Assembly: GCF_003130405.1 (NCBI RefSeq)
Contig: NZ_QEAS01000023.1
Span: 1 to 59,043 of the forward strand
Origin: Pararcticibacter amylolyticus
Lineage (GTDB): Bacteria; Bacteroidota; Bacteroidia; Sphingobacteriales; Sphingobacteriaceae
DNA length: 59,043 bases
Reading direction: 5' to 3'
Below the pieces are notes generated by a model that was not told the origin of the DNA, made no database searches, and saw only the letters and a program-made list of their open reading frames with translations. Below, piece by piece: positions 9,251-17,242 of this stretch (positions are counted from its first letter, which is position 1; every line of letters starts with the position of its first letter). The position numbers were made by a program, and so were the translations under genes.

Positions 9251-10210
9251 TTAATCTTCGCCCAGGCTTAATTCCATCTGAATATTGGCACGCGCATAAG
9301 GCGTTGCCCGGCCAAATACTTTTTTAAACCCTAGTTTATGATACAGGTTTATCGCAGGTTTCAACAAAGTGTTGCTTTCCAGGTATAACTTGGAAGCACC
9401 CAACTCCCGGGCGGCGGCAAGGGCAGTTTGTCCGAGCAGCCAGCCGATGTTTTTCCCCTGCATTGCAGGAGACACAGCCATTTTGGCTAATTCGTAGTCG
9501 TAATCCGGATCATTCATCTTTATCAATGAGCATACCCCGACAGGCTGACCTTTGTATAAAGCCACGAATATCCTGCCCCCGTTATCCAATATGTAGGATT
9601 TCGGATTGTCCAGCGCCTTACGGTCGGTATCTTCTATTACAAAGTATTTAGAGATCCATTCTTCATTCAGTGCTTTAAAGGCCTCCTGATATTTTTCATG
9701 GTATTCCACAATCTCTATCTCCCTGCCCTCTCTTTGCTTTCGCTGTTCCTGTACCCGGTTAAGCAAAGATTTCTGATCCAAAAGGTATTCCCATTCTTCC
9801 AGCGCTTCCCAAAGATTCGAACGGGCTTCGGAAATAATACTGTCAATAACGGCGTCGACATCCAAACACTGTATCCTGAGCCTTTCAGATATGGCTCTGC
9901 CCTTTTTTGTCAAAGCCACAACCGTCCTGCGTTTATCCGAAGACTTCATATTTTCCTTAACCAGGCCGCCGGCAGTCATCTCTTTTACAATTTTGCTCAC
10001 AGATGGCTGCGAATGCCCTATCTGACTGGCTATCTCAGTAACGGTGTTTTCTCCGTCCTCCGAAAGAACAAAGAATACGGGAAACCATTTCGGCACAAGA
10101 TCAACATCATAGAGCTCATATATTTTCGCAGCATCTTCAGTAATACGTGCTGTAAACAAACGCAAGCGGCTTCCTAATGCCATCTTGCCGGTCTTTTCAA
10201 ACAGATTCAT
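9251..10210 (-). CDS. MarR-type regulator fused to a GNAT acetyltransferase
   Basis: Residues about 20-145 form a MarR-family winged helix ('TEIASQIGHSQPSVSKIVKE', then a wing with 'SSDKRRTVVALTKKG'). Residues about 165-315 form a GNAT domain with the acetyl-CoA loop 'QGKNIGWLLGQ' and the late motif 'AINLYHKLGFKKVFG'. At 319 residues this is the usual size of the known MarR/GNAT fusion class. It should bind DNA through the first half and acetylate a small molecule or amine through the second; the substrate cannot be told. A perfect palindrome lies 11 bp upstream of the ATG and is the obvious site for autoregulation. The gene stands alone. Confidence 0.88.
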   Translation of the reverse strand: MNLFEKTGKMALGSRLRLFTARITEDAAKIYELYDVDLVPKWFPVFFVLSEDGENTVTEIASQIGHSQPSVSKIVKEMTAGGLVKENMKSSDKRRTVVALTKKGRAISERLRIQCLDVDAVIDSIISEARSNLWEALEEWEYLLDQKSLLNRVQEQRKQREGREIEIVEYHEKYQEAFKALNEEWISKYFVIEDTDRKALDNPKSYILDNGGRIFVALYKGQPVGVCSLIKMNDPDYDYELAKMAVSPAMQGKNIGWLLGQTALAAARELGASKLYLESNTLLKPAINLYHKLGFKKVFGRATPYARANIQMELSLGED

Positions 10211-10221
10211 ATAGCCAATTA

Positions 10222-10235
10222 CATAACTAGTTATG
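10222..10235. promoter_or_regulatory. Perfect 14-bp palindrome, likely MarR operator
   Basis: CATAACTAGTTATG is an exact inverted repeat just upstream of the MarR-GNAT start codon at 10210. MarR dimers bind palindromes of about this size and usually repress their own gene. Its position next to the ATG suggests it would block initiation or early elongation. Confidence 0.6.
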
Positions 10236-10385
10236 CAATAATAGAAAAATAATTTTAGATTATCAGGAGAAATTCATCATGCTGTTCCATCTTTCTGAAA
10301 ATATGCGTTTACAGTTACAGTGTTTGTGACTTTCTTTTTGTCATCTGTAAAGATGCGGACACCGCCGCCCGGATTTCAGAAGAAC

Positions 10386-10421
10386 CAGTGCAGATATTCT
10401 TTTCAAAGAATACCTGCACTG
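10386..10421 (-). terminator. Hairpin after rsgA
   Basis: Arms 10386-10399 and 10408-10421 are complementary over 14 bp with one mismatch, around an 8-nt loop. The hairpin lies 12 bp beyond the rsgA stop. No clear U-tract follows, so it may be a weak terminator or an mRNA 3'-end stabiliser. Confidence 0.45.
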
Positions 10422-10432
10422 CCAGGGCAGCC

Positions 10433-11539
10433 TTAAGGGTTCGCCTTATGTCTCTTCACCTCTTCTACTATTTTTGAAAAAGATTTATCTCTTCTGCGCT
10501 TTTCATGCTCAGAAGAGGAAAAAAGCAAGGCTTCACGCCGAAGTTTCAGGTAGCTCTCATATACTTTCCGTTCTATTATTCCGTCTTGTACCGCCTTTAA
10601 AACAGCACAGCCAGGTTCGCTGATATGCCCGCAATCCTTAAACCGGCATGATTCTGCATAGTCAGAAAGATCCAATATTTCATTAACAGATCCGGGATTG
10701 CCAACAGCCAGACCAAATTCGCGCACACCCGGAGTATCAATCAGAATCCCCGAGCCCTCCATCAATACCATTTCCCGACGGGTAGAAGTATGCCGTCCTT
10801 TTCCGGTTGATTGGCTGATGCCAGAGGTGAGTAATAACGATTTTTCGCAAAGCGCATTAACCAGAGAACTTTTCCCTACACCCGAAGAACCCACAAATAC
10901 TACCGTTTCTCCTTCTGCTATGGATTCTCTTAATTTAAGAATCTTCCCGGGATAAAGAACACTGGTGAAAAAGACCGGCATTTGACGGGCAATGTGGCCG
11001 AGTTGCTTTTTAACCTTCCGTTCATCAAAATCTAAATCGGCTTTATTAAGAACCAAAACAGGCCGGATATTTTCTGCCAGTATCTGAATCATTAAACGCT
11101 CGGCTCTGCGAACATTGAAGTTATCATCAAGGCTTTGAACAATAAACGCCTTATCTACATACGAAGCAATGACTTGTTTGTCGGCAACTGTTCCGCTTTT
11201 CCTACGGCACAAGGTACGTTCACGGGGCAGCATCCCAACAATAATTCCTTTGTTGCCGTCGAATGGTTGAAAGATCACCCAATCGCCTGTACAAGGCAAT
11301 TCAAAGTCCGGCTTTCCATATATCATGTTTCCGGCAAGTTCGCATTGAAACAGCCCATTTCCGGAAATCACTTCATAGCAAGTCCGATGGACTATACTCA
11401 CCCGGCCGTGGGGCAAAACCTTGTATTCTGATTCTTGTTTCAGCTGGTCTAGCATGTTATTCCAGCCATAAAAATTCAAATCAATGGTAGCTTTAAATTC
11501 GTTGTTCATTATTTTAAAGTGTTGCGTACAGCAAAGCAT
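10433..11539 (-). CDS. rsgA: Ribosome small-subunit-dependent GTPase RsgA
   Basis: This is a circularly permuted GTPase that helps late 30S subunit maturation in the cytoplasm. After an N-terminal OB fold (about residues 38-110), G4 (NKAD, 165-168) comes before G1 (GSSGVGKS, 217-224) and G3 (DTPG, 268-271), the hallmark order of RsgA/YjeQ. A zinc site follows: Cys298, Cys303, His305 and Cys311 in 'CRFKDCGHISEPGC'. Length matches the family. The ATG at 11539 gives 368 residues; an ATG at 11509 (MNNEFKAT...) would give 358 and is about as likely, since neither has a clear Shine-Dalgarno. The gene is isolated between the MarR-GNAT and SMP-30-like genes. Confidence 0.93.
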   Translation of the reverse strand: MLCCTQHFKIMNNEFKATIDLNFYGWNNMLDQLKQESEYKVLPHGRVSIVHRTCYEVISGNGLFQCELAGNMIYGKPDFELPCTGDWVIFQPFDGNKGIIVGMLPRERTLCRRKSGTVADKQVIASYVDKAFIVQSLDDNFNVRRAERLMIQILAENIRPVLVLNKADLDFDERKVKKQLGHIARQMPVFFTSVLYPGKILKLRESIAEGETVVFVGSSGVGKSSLVNALCEKSLLLTSGISQSTGKGRHTSTRREMVLMEGSGILIDTPGVREFGLAVGNPGSVNEILDLSDYAESCRFKDCGHISEPGCAVLKAVQDGIIERKVYESYLKLRREALLFSSSEHEKRRRDKSFSKIVEEVKRHKANP

Positions 11540-11599
11540 AATGATGCTTCTGCAACTGCACGCAGGTTCAAAAAGTCAAAATCTATAAAATGAAAATCA

Positions 11600-11624
11600 G
11601 CTCCGGATAGAATTTTCCGGGAGC
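11600..11624 (-). terminator. Weak hairpin downstream of the SMP-30-like gene
   Basis: GCTCCGGA and TCCGGGAGC pair with one bulged base around a 7-8 nt loop, about 120 bp beyond the stop at 11747. On the minus strand a loosely T-rich stretch follows. It could end transcription of the SMP-30-like gene; support is modest. Confidence 0.35.
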
Positions 11625-11746
11625 AAACGAAAGGACAATCTATACAGGATGTACAGATTGTTTACTACACCAAATCCGATTTACGTGAAGTCTTTAACAT
11701 GAGACAAAGCTACGGAAATCGTTCTAAATACGAATAACAAAAACAG

Positions 11747-12580
11747 TTACTCCCACTTATAAGCCAGTACCGTTTTATCCAGGGTGGGAATGATCAATAA
11801 TTTATGCTCCGGGATAAACTCTATGTCAGCGGTGATGATCTTTTTCTCCCCTAAGTCCAGTACCAGCCTTTTTTCACCTTTTGCATTCAGGTGAAAGATC
11901 TGTCCCTGCCAGGCACCAGAGATAAAATAACCATCTTTTCCATCGCTGACAATCCCATCGCAGTTCTTAATGCCTTCGCAGAACAAGGTCAGTTGTTTAC
12001 CCGCTTTGTCTCCAATGAAAACATCGCCCCGTCCCATATTTAAAATGAACAAATTTTTATCGGTACAAAGCAGACCGTTAGGGGTCGACAAGCCCGGATC
12101 ATCCGACCAAAGTTTCACTACTTCATCTGATATTCTGTATATTTTATTTTTCCGGCAGTCGGAGACATAGATATCTCCATTTTTATCAATCGTGATGTCA
12201 TTCAAAAACTGCGCTCCCTCTATTTTAAACTCTTTCTCAATCCTTGATTCCTTCACATTTATCCTTACAACTCTATCTATATCAGCAACGTATAAATTAC
12301 CACGGAAAAATCCCAATCCCTGCGGGTTATCCAGTCCCGTACACCACTTCAGATCTTCAATCTTTCCGTCGGGGTCTATTTTGGAGATAAATCCGTTCCC
12401 GTCTCTGGCCAGGTAATCTCCATTAATATTTGAGATATAAATCACCTTGTCAACCGGATTGTATAATGCAGATTCAGGCTTTAAGAACAAAGTATCCGTT
12501 TCCCATTTCAGCGAGAGATTCTGTGAAAAACTTACAATTGCGTTTAACATGATCACAGCTGTCAGAACTATCCTATTCAT
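11747..12580 (-). CDS. Exported SMP-30/gluconolactonase-like beta-propeller protein
   Basis: This 277-residue protein starts with a signal peptide (residues 1-19, ending 'IVSFSQ'), so it acts in the periplasm or beyond. The body is a six-bladed propeller with recurring 'NDITIDKNGDIYVSDCRKNK'-like strands, typical of the SMP-30/NHL superfamily. Members include metal-dependent lactonases, but many exported Bacteroidota members have no assigned reaction. The 'GLDNPQGLGFF' and 'STPNGLLC' loops sit where metal ligands occur in the family; I cannot confirm the full set. The gene is isolated. Confidence 0.75.
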   Translation of the reverse strand: MNRIVLTAVIMLNAIVSFSQNLSLKWETDTLFLKPESALYNPVDKVIYISNINGDYLARDGNGFISKIDPDGKIEDLKWCTGLDNPQGLGFFRGNLYVADIDRVVRINVKESRIEKEFKIEGAQFLNDITIDKNGDIYVSDCRKNKIYRISDEVVKLWSDDPGLSTPNGLLCTDKNLFILNMGRGDVFIGDKAGKQLTLFCEGIKNCDGIVSDGKDGYFISGAWQGQIFHLNAKGEKRLVLDLGEKKIITADIEFIPEHKLLIIPTLDKTVLAYKWE

Positions 12581-12736
12581 TTCTCTGGTTTATTCAGGTT
12601 TATAATAAGTTAACCGGCAGGTACCTCAACTTTAAGCATTGACTAACAACAGCATAAACATGAGGATGCTTAGGGATAAAATTATAAAAAAATTCTGTGC
12701 ACGACGAAAAGGCTTTTCAAATTCAAAAAAAAGGCC

Positions 12737-12907
12737 ATATTTGAAGAGGATGAATATTATTTCAGTAAGGAAACGTTTGGCTTCCGGTATCTGAATCTTT
12801 GTACCGACCATACCGGCTATTATGAAAAACATGGTTTTTATTATTACGGTCAGGGATACCATCCCTGGGAAGAGGAATCGAAGATCTACCAGATCGATTT
12901 AAAATAA
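12737..12907 (+). pseudogene. C-terminal remnant of a GNAT acetyltransferase gene
   Basis: Reading 12737-12907 on the plus strand gives about 56 codons ending in TAA. They match the last part of a GNAT family: 'GFRYLNLCTDHTGYYEKHGF', then 'HPWEEESKIYQ'. The cysteine-threonine-aspartate-histidine stretch and the final YEK-GF motif are characteristic. Upstream, the frame turns into lysine-rich nonsense ('TTKRLFKFKKK') and no N-terminal or acetyl-CoA-binding part remains. I read it as a 5'-truncated pseudogene. An overlapping minus-strand frame at 12632-12862 has no recognisable features. Confidence 0.7.
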
Positions 12908-13103
12908 GACGACCTAATGCTTGCTGCCGGACCGGGAATTGTTTCTCTACATCTACAGGACTAAAATGAGACTATTCGTCTAAATAATGAGACTGTTTAA
13001 CCCGGCTCAGACAGCTTATTTATTTAATTTTACAAGCTGTTAAAGAGCAATTATAAGCAATCCCGGACAAGCATGAAGATGAAACACGGGAATATAAAGA
13101 CCA

Positions 13104-14219
13104 ATGAATCATTACAGCGTTTCAGTAAAACCGCATTACCCGATATTGGACGGATTACGGGGCGTCGCAGCCATCATCGTCGTGACGTTCCATCTGACCG
13201 AACCGTTAGGGACGGGGCACCTGGATATCCTCGTTAACCACGGTTATCTGGCCGTCGACTTTTTCTTCCTGCTGTCGGGCTTTGTGATCGGCTATGCCTA
13301 TGACGACCGCTGGAAAAAAATGACTATTGGTACTTTCTTCAGGCGCCGGATCGAACGGCTGCAACCGATGGTGGTGCTGGGGATGAGCCTGGGGGCAATC
13401 GGGTTTTATTTTACCGATTCGACGATCTGGCCGCTCATTCATACCGTTCCCCTGTGGAAGATGTTGCTGGTGATGCTCATCGGTTATACCATTTTGCCTG
13501 TTCCTCTGTCTCTGGATATACGTGGATGGCAGGAGATGCACCCGCTCAATAGCGTGGGCTGGTCGTTATTCTTTGAATACGTTGCCAATATCCTGTACGC
13601 GATCGGCATCAGGAAACTCTCAAAAACAGCGCTGGCTATTTTGGTTGCAGCAGCGGCTATAGCTCTCGCTCATCTGGCAGTTACCAGTCCTAACGGAGAC
13701 GTCAGCGGCGGCTGGACATTAAACGCGGAACATCTTCGCGTAGGCATCACCCGTACGATGTACCCTTTTTTTGCCGGGTTGCTCCTATCACGCATAGCCA
13801 AACCAGCCCGTATCAGGAACGCCTTTCTCTGGTGCAGCCTGCTGATCGCCCTCGTTTTGTATATGCCGCGCATAGGCGGCGCAGAGCATCTCTGGATGAA
13901 TGGAATTTATGAATCAGTATGTATCATCCTCATTTTTCCGCTGATCGTTTACCTTGGTGCCAGCGGCGTGATTCATAGCCACACTGAAGGCAGGATCTGC
14001 AAATTCTTAGGGGAGATATCCTACCCGCTTTACCTGGTGCATTATCCTCTGGTATACTTTTATGTCGCCTGGATCAGCAATCAAAAAGGTGTGACCATCA
14101 TAGAAGCCTGGCCCTACGCCTTGTTGATCCTGACCGGAAGTATTATTCTGGCATATGCAAGTCTGAAATGGTATGACGAGCCGGTCCGGAGATGGCTGAG
14201 AAAAAGGACAATTGCATAA
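13104..14219 (+). CDS. Acyltransferase family 3 membrane protein (OafA/YrhL type)
   Basis: This integral membrane O-acyltransferase has 371 residues and about ten hydrophobic segments. The family motif near the N-terminus is clear: 'LDGLRGVAAI' (from residue 15) followed by the conserved histidine His30 in 'VTFHLTE'. An Arg-rich loop ('TFFRRRIERLQP') and 'FLGEISYPLYLVHYP' near residue 305 are also typical. Members move acetyl or other acyl groups onto sugars of surface polysaccharides, peptidoglycan or exported small molecules. The substrate is not evident, as no glycosyltransferases lie nearby. It converges with the lipoprotein gene that ends at 14227. Confidence 0.9.
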   Translation: MNHYSVSVKPHYPILDGLRGVAAIIVVTFHLTEPLGTGHLDILVNHGYLAVDFFFLLSGFVIGYAYDDRWKKMTIGTFFRRRIERLQPMVVLGMSLGAIGFYFTDSTIWPLIHTVPLWKMLLVMLIGYTILPVPLSLDIRGWQEMHPLNSVGWSLFFEYVANILYAIGIRKLSKTALAILVAAAAIALAHLAVTSPNGDVSGGWTLNAEHLRVGITRTMYPFFAGLLLSRIAKPARIRNAFLWCSLLIALVLYMPRIGGAEHLWMNGIYESVCIILIFPLIVYLGASGVIHSHTEGRICKFLGEISYPLYLVHYPLVYFYVAWISNQKGVTIIEAWPYALLILTGSIILAYASLKWYDEPVRRWLRKRTIA

Positions 14220-14226
14220 TAGAATT

Positions 14227-14862
14227 TCACTCCCCCTCAAAGGACTTCAGGGACCCGTCAGTATTGAATTCAATGTCGTAGTTAAAGCGTTCATTGGAAA
14301 TACTTCCGGGATGCCATCTTATTTTCCCGTTATAGATCGTAACATATACGGTGATATCATTCGTGTTCCCTCCTATTGAACTCAATTTCTCCTTCAGGCT
14401 TTTATAAACACGGGATGCGTTGCGGAAAGGGACGCTGTCGAGATCAACGACATCTTTGCCGATATTTTCACTTATTGAAAGGACCACAGGCCTGGGGGCC
14501 TGCCAGGCTCCCTTTTCGTAAACATACTCATCTACATACCGGTGGTTATCCGGATTTTGAATGGATAAGATAATACGATGATTATCATAGAAATGAATAG
14601 ACTTGTAAATTTTGATCTTCTTTCCCTTCAGTCCGGGAAGATTTCTGAATGCCTCCTCTGCGCGCTCCAATGCCTCCGGTGATGCTGCAAATTCTTTTGG
14701 AGCCACTTTTTCAACAGGGACGGTCGCCGCCGGACCGGCTTCCGGACTTACACGGGTTGCAGGACTTCCGGACTTTGTTTCTTTTATGCTTTGGGATACC
14801 CAGTCGCAGCTGCTTATGCCAAGCATTGCAGACAGGATGATCGTCAGGTTTATTATTTTCAT
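14227..14862 (-). CDS. Unknown lipoprotein
   Basis: This 211-residue protein has a lipoprotein signal (lipobox 'LGISSC', Cys19), so it is likely anchored in an envelope membrane. A Pro/Ala-rich linker (residues about 30-60) leads to a folded region of about 140 residues with alternating strands ('KIKIYKSIHFYDNHRIILS', 'YVTIYNGKIRWH'), which recalls small periplasmic beta-rich domains. I do not recognise the family. Its ATG is one base from the stop of the upstream membrane-protein gene (14864-15826), so the two are very likely co-transcribed and translationally coupled. Confidence 0.75.
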   Translation of the reverse strand: MKIINLTIILSAMLGISSCDWVSQSIKETKSGSPATRVSPEAGPAATVPVEKVAPKEFAASPEALERAEEAFRNLPGLKGKKIKIYKSIHFYDNHRIILSIQNPDNHRYVDEYVYEKGAWQAPRPVVLSISENIGKDVVDLDSVPFRNASRVYKSLKEKLSSIGGNTNDITVYVTIYNGKIRWHPGSISNERFNYDIEFNTDGSLKSFEGE

Positions 14863-14863
14863 A

Positions 14864-15826
14864 CTAATTATCTTCTATATCTTTTTCAAAAAGTGTCTTG
14901 TCTTTATTCTGCGGATCATAAAATACCACGACCTCATCTCCAGCTTTTATGCCCGGCAGTTCAATAAGGGGAACGATCTTTTTTATGCTGGTAAGATTTG
15001 TACGGCCTGAAGCATCGGGAAATTCGATCTCGAACTCCACTTCGGGCTGCTCGTTGATGTAGGTTCCTGTTTGTTTTAATGCCAGCACTTTTGCTACAGC
15101 TCTTCTCCCGTTGAATTTAAGGATCAGGGTATCTTTCCCGATATTCAATTTTCGCAAAATTATGAATTTAAAAATAGCCCAGATAATGAAGGAGAAAAAC
15201 AGGAGCACCAGGGGAGTCATAAGAAGCGGGTGGTCCAGACTCAAAAAACGCCAGCCATATCCTGCGCTTTCAAGATCATAGACAAAAAAGTACGCGCAGG
15301 CAATGAGAAAAGGGAGACACGCCCATAGAAGCATCCAGGTCCATCTGGCCCTGGGGGCGCTTTCTTCCAGTGCAATGTACGGAAACCTGGAAAATGATTC
15401 ATCTATTCGCAGCGCAACAAGGCTTCCAGGATGAGGTATGCGGGTAGCTGTCTCATCGCTTTTCAAAAGCATCCTGTGCCGTACCCTTTCGTTTTGAAGG
15501 TTATCAAACTCCAAAAGTAAATTCCCTGCATGATCACCGCCGGCAGCAGAACTAATTACCCTTGCTTCCCGCTTTCTGCCCTGCTTTTTTATATAATTCG
15601 TATTCCTCGCAGACCGCACGAAGTATTTAAATAAAAGGTAGAAGCTGACCAGCAGAACCACCAACCAGAGAAAAAGACTTAAGCCCAGGCAGACCAGGGC
15701 CCATGTTGCATCGCTGTAAGCCAGATTGGTTTTAGGAAATGACGCACCGTAGTAGATAATCGCAGGATGAACAAAAACGAAGTAAAAGAAAAATAATAAC
15801 CAGAATAAAACGAATACTTTTTTCAT
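14864..15826 (-). CDS. Four-helix membrane protein with DUF3592-like domains
   Basis: This 320-residue protein has four hydrophobic segments (about 4-25, 41-69, 164-182 and 197-222). Each pair is followed by a soluble beta-rich segment ('REARVISSAAGGDHAGN', 'RRAVAKVLALKQTGTYINE', 'VVVFYDPQNKDKTLFE'). The pattern of two TM pairs with small beta domains and a final 'FYDPxxP/N'-like strand resembles DUF3592 proteins; function is unknown. It is the first gene of a two-gene operon with the lipoprotein that starts at 14862. A terminator-like hairpin lies about 70 bp upstream of the ATG, inside the probable leader. Confidence 0.75.
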   Translation of the reverse strand: MKKVFVLFWLLFFFYFVFVHPAIIYYGASFPKTNLAYSDATWALVCLGLSLFLWLVVLLVSFYLLFKYFVRSARNTNYIKKQGRKREARVISSAAGGDHAGNLLLEFDNLQNERVRHRMLLKSDETATRIPHPGSLVALRIDESFSRFPYIALEESAPRARWTWMLLWACLPFLIACAYFFVYDLESAGYGWRFLSLDHPLLMTPLVLLFFSFIIWAIFKFIILRKLNIGKDTLILKFNGRRAVAKVLALKQTGTYINEQPEVEFEIEFPDASGRTNLTSIKKIVPLIELPGIKAGDEVVVFYDPQNKDKTLFEKDIEDN

Positions 15827-15894
15827 TAATAAAGAAGTTAACCGGCCGGCTTATTGTCCCGGAAGATACTTCACACTGATGACCGGCCTAAGCT

Positions 15895-15915
15895 AAAAAA
15901 ACGGCCTCCTGGCCG
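15895..15915 (-). terminator. Terminator-like hairpin upstream of the DUF3592-like gene (possible attenuator)
   Basis: On the minus strand CGGCC-AGGA-GGCCG is followed directly by seven Ts, a canonical intrinsic terminator shape with a short stem. No minus-strand gene lies to its right before 17 kb and beyond, while the start codon of the DUF3592-like gene is 69 bp downstream. GGCCGG and CCGGCC segments at about 15881-15888 and 15842-15849 could form a competing hairpin. Confidence 0.5.
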
Positions 15916-16047
15916 ATTATACCCAATAACATCGCGAATGATAAGTTGTTCAAAAAAATTCCAATGAAATTAACAGCCCGTTAAAATCAGTAACTCCTGA
16001 TGGCACTGTATTTGTAAACGGACATGTTTTTTACTTAACACATCAAT

Positions 16048-16443
16048 ATGAACAAATTTTCAAAATTCCTTTTCATGGGCCTGGCCCTTGGTCTTACCGT
16101 TTTTTCTTCTTGTAAAGATGATGATGACAATTCACCATCCGGTTCACACAAAGTTGTTTTCAAAGCCATTGGATCAGCCAATGTGGACATTTCCATGGCT
16201 GTATACACAGATGGAGCCGGAAAAAATGAAAGTTTCACGAGCCTGTCCGGATCTACCTGGACCAGCCAGGAATACATTGTTCCATCATCAGCACAGGTTG
16301 TTTCATTCGGAGCCAATGCAATGGGACCGGCTGATAATTCCACTTTAGTCGCTGAAATCTGGGTAGATGGGGAGAAAAAGATCGAAAATAAGTCTACCGG
16401 AAAAATTTTAAGTGCTAGCGCCACCTATAGCTTCAAGAAATAA
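16048..16443 (+). CDS. Small lipoprotein, unknown
   Basis: This 131-residue protein has a lipoprotein signal ending 'TVFSSC' (Cys22), followed by Asp residues ('KDDDDN'), a common surface-export signal for Bacteroidota lipoproteins. The remaining 100 residues form a small beta-sandwich-like domain without known motifs ('GSANVDISMAVYTDGAG', 'ASATYSFKK' at the end). It is probably surface exposed. It is a single gene with a strong hairpin right after the stop. Confidence 0.75.
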   Translation: MNKFSKFLFMGLALGLTVFSSCKDDDDNSPSGSHKVVFKAIGSANVDISMAVYTDGAGKNESFTSLSGSTWTSQEYIVPSSAQVVSFGANAMGPADNSTLVAEIWVDGEKKIENKSTGKILSASATYSFKK

Positions 16444-16452
16444 ACATTTTCC

Positions 16453-16512
16453 GAAATTTAGAATAATGAAAAAAGGGCTGCATGCAGCCCTTTTTTCATT
16501 ATTCTAAATTTC
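16453..16512. terminator. 60-bp perfect palindrome, bidirectional terminator
   Basis: Bases 16453-16482 and 16483-16512 are exact reverse complements, with the centre at CTGCA|TGCAG and no spacer. The inner part is a GC stem (GGGCTGC) flanked by A6 and T6, so it can work as an intrinsic terminator in both directions. It lies 9 bp after the lipoprotein stop. The outer 18 bp of each arm (AT-rich) go beyond what termination needs. Confidence 0.85.
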
Positions 16513-17242
16513 AAGTGCACTTAAAGCAATACAGTTTCGACCAAAATAGGAGTCAGTTGCTCTATCAGCTCTGGGTGTTTTTCAGTTTATCACTATATGG
16601 CCATCGCCAAGCTGTTTGCATGGGCACACCGTCACAATTAACATTAATCCTTTCTGCTCAATTTGTAAGCATCGGGTTCTCAACTGGGTCCTTCCTCCCT
16701 TGTGTCCAGATATGAGGCAACAATAAACAGAGATAAGTAACGGGGATCTAAAAGAATAAAGTTAGATTCTACACATGCATTAAAAACACATAACACTACA
16801 TATCAACCTCTTACCATTATTCAAATTTAGATTTTAATGAGTTTCCGGCGGTAATCAAAACGGGTATAAAAGCATTTACAGAACTTTGACCTGCTACTTA
16901 ATCAAAAGATTCTATGGGAAATTTCAACAAGCATTTAATGTTAGGACAAGGGCTATCCGGACCTCCTCCGGATGCTGAAAAGGTCTGAGGAATCAAGCCT
17001 GCTTCTGACACCCTTCTTAATGCAAAGCGTCGGATTTTGTATAAAAGACGGAGAACAAACAAAAAACAAATTAATCGAACCAGCCAATTACCAGCAGCTA
17101 ATAAACCGGTATAGCGAAACCTCCCGCATCTAATAACAGACCTTATAAGATCTGTTGCAGGCAGCAATCCCGGAAATTAACTCTTTACCAACAGCTGAAC
17201 CGGTCTGTTTAGCGCTGTTGATTGACCTAAAATTAACCCTGT
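16513..17242. other. 730-bp non-coding region upstream of the SusC gene
   Basis: No frame here has convincing coding features; short frames on both strands carry no motif. Two palindromic elements stand out: ATCCGGA-CCTCC-TCCGGAT (about 16953-16971) and AACAGA ... TCTGTT at 17135-17156. The region is long enough for a promoter, an operator and possibly a small RNA ahead of the SusC/SusD operon, none of which I can prove. Confidence 0.5.
17135..17156. promoter_or_regulatory. Near-palindromic operator-like site before the SusC gene
   Basis: AACAGA-cc-TTATAA-ga-TCTGTT: two 6-bp arms flank a central TTATAA palindrome, in a 22-bp symmetric layout 86 bp upstream of the ATG at 17243. This suits a dimeric regulator. 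No regulator gene is adjacent. Confidence 0.35.

Noticed and set aside
12632-12862. A 76-codon minus-strand frame in the spacer
   Set aside because: It overlaps the GNAT remnant on the other strand and has only generic hydrophobic stretches, with no neighbour or motif support.
16898-17167. An 89-codon minus-strand frame in the region before the SusC gene
   Set aside because: Arg/Cys-rich translation without features; the region looks regulatory rather than coding.
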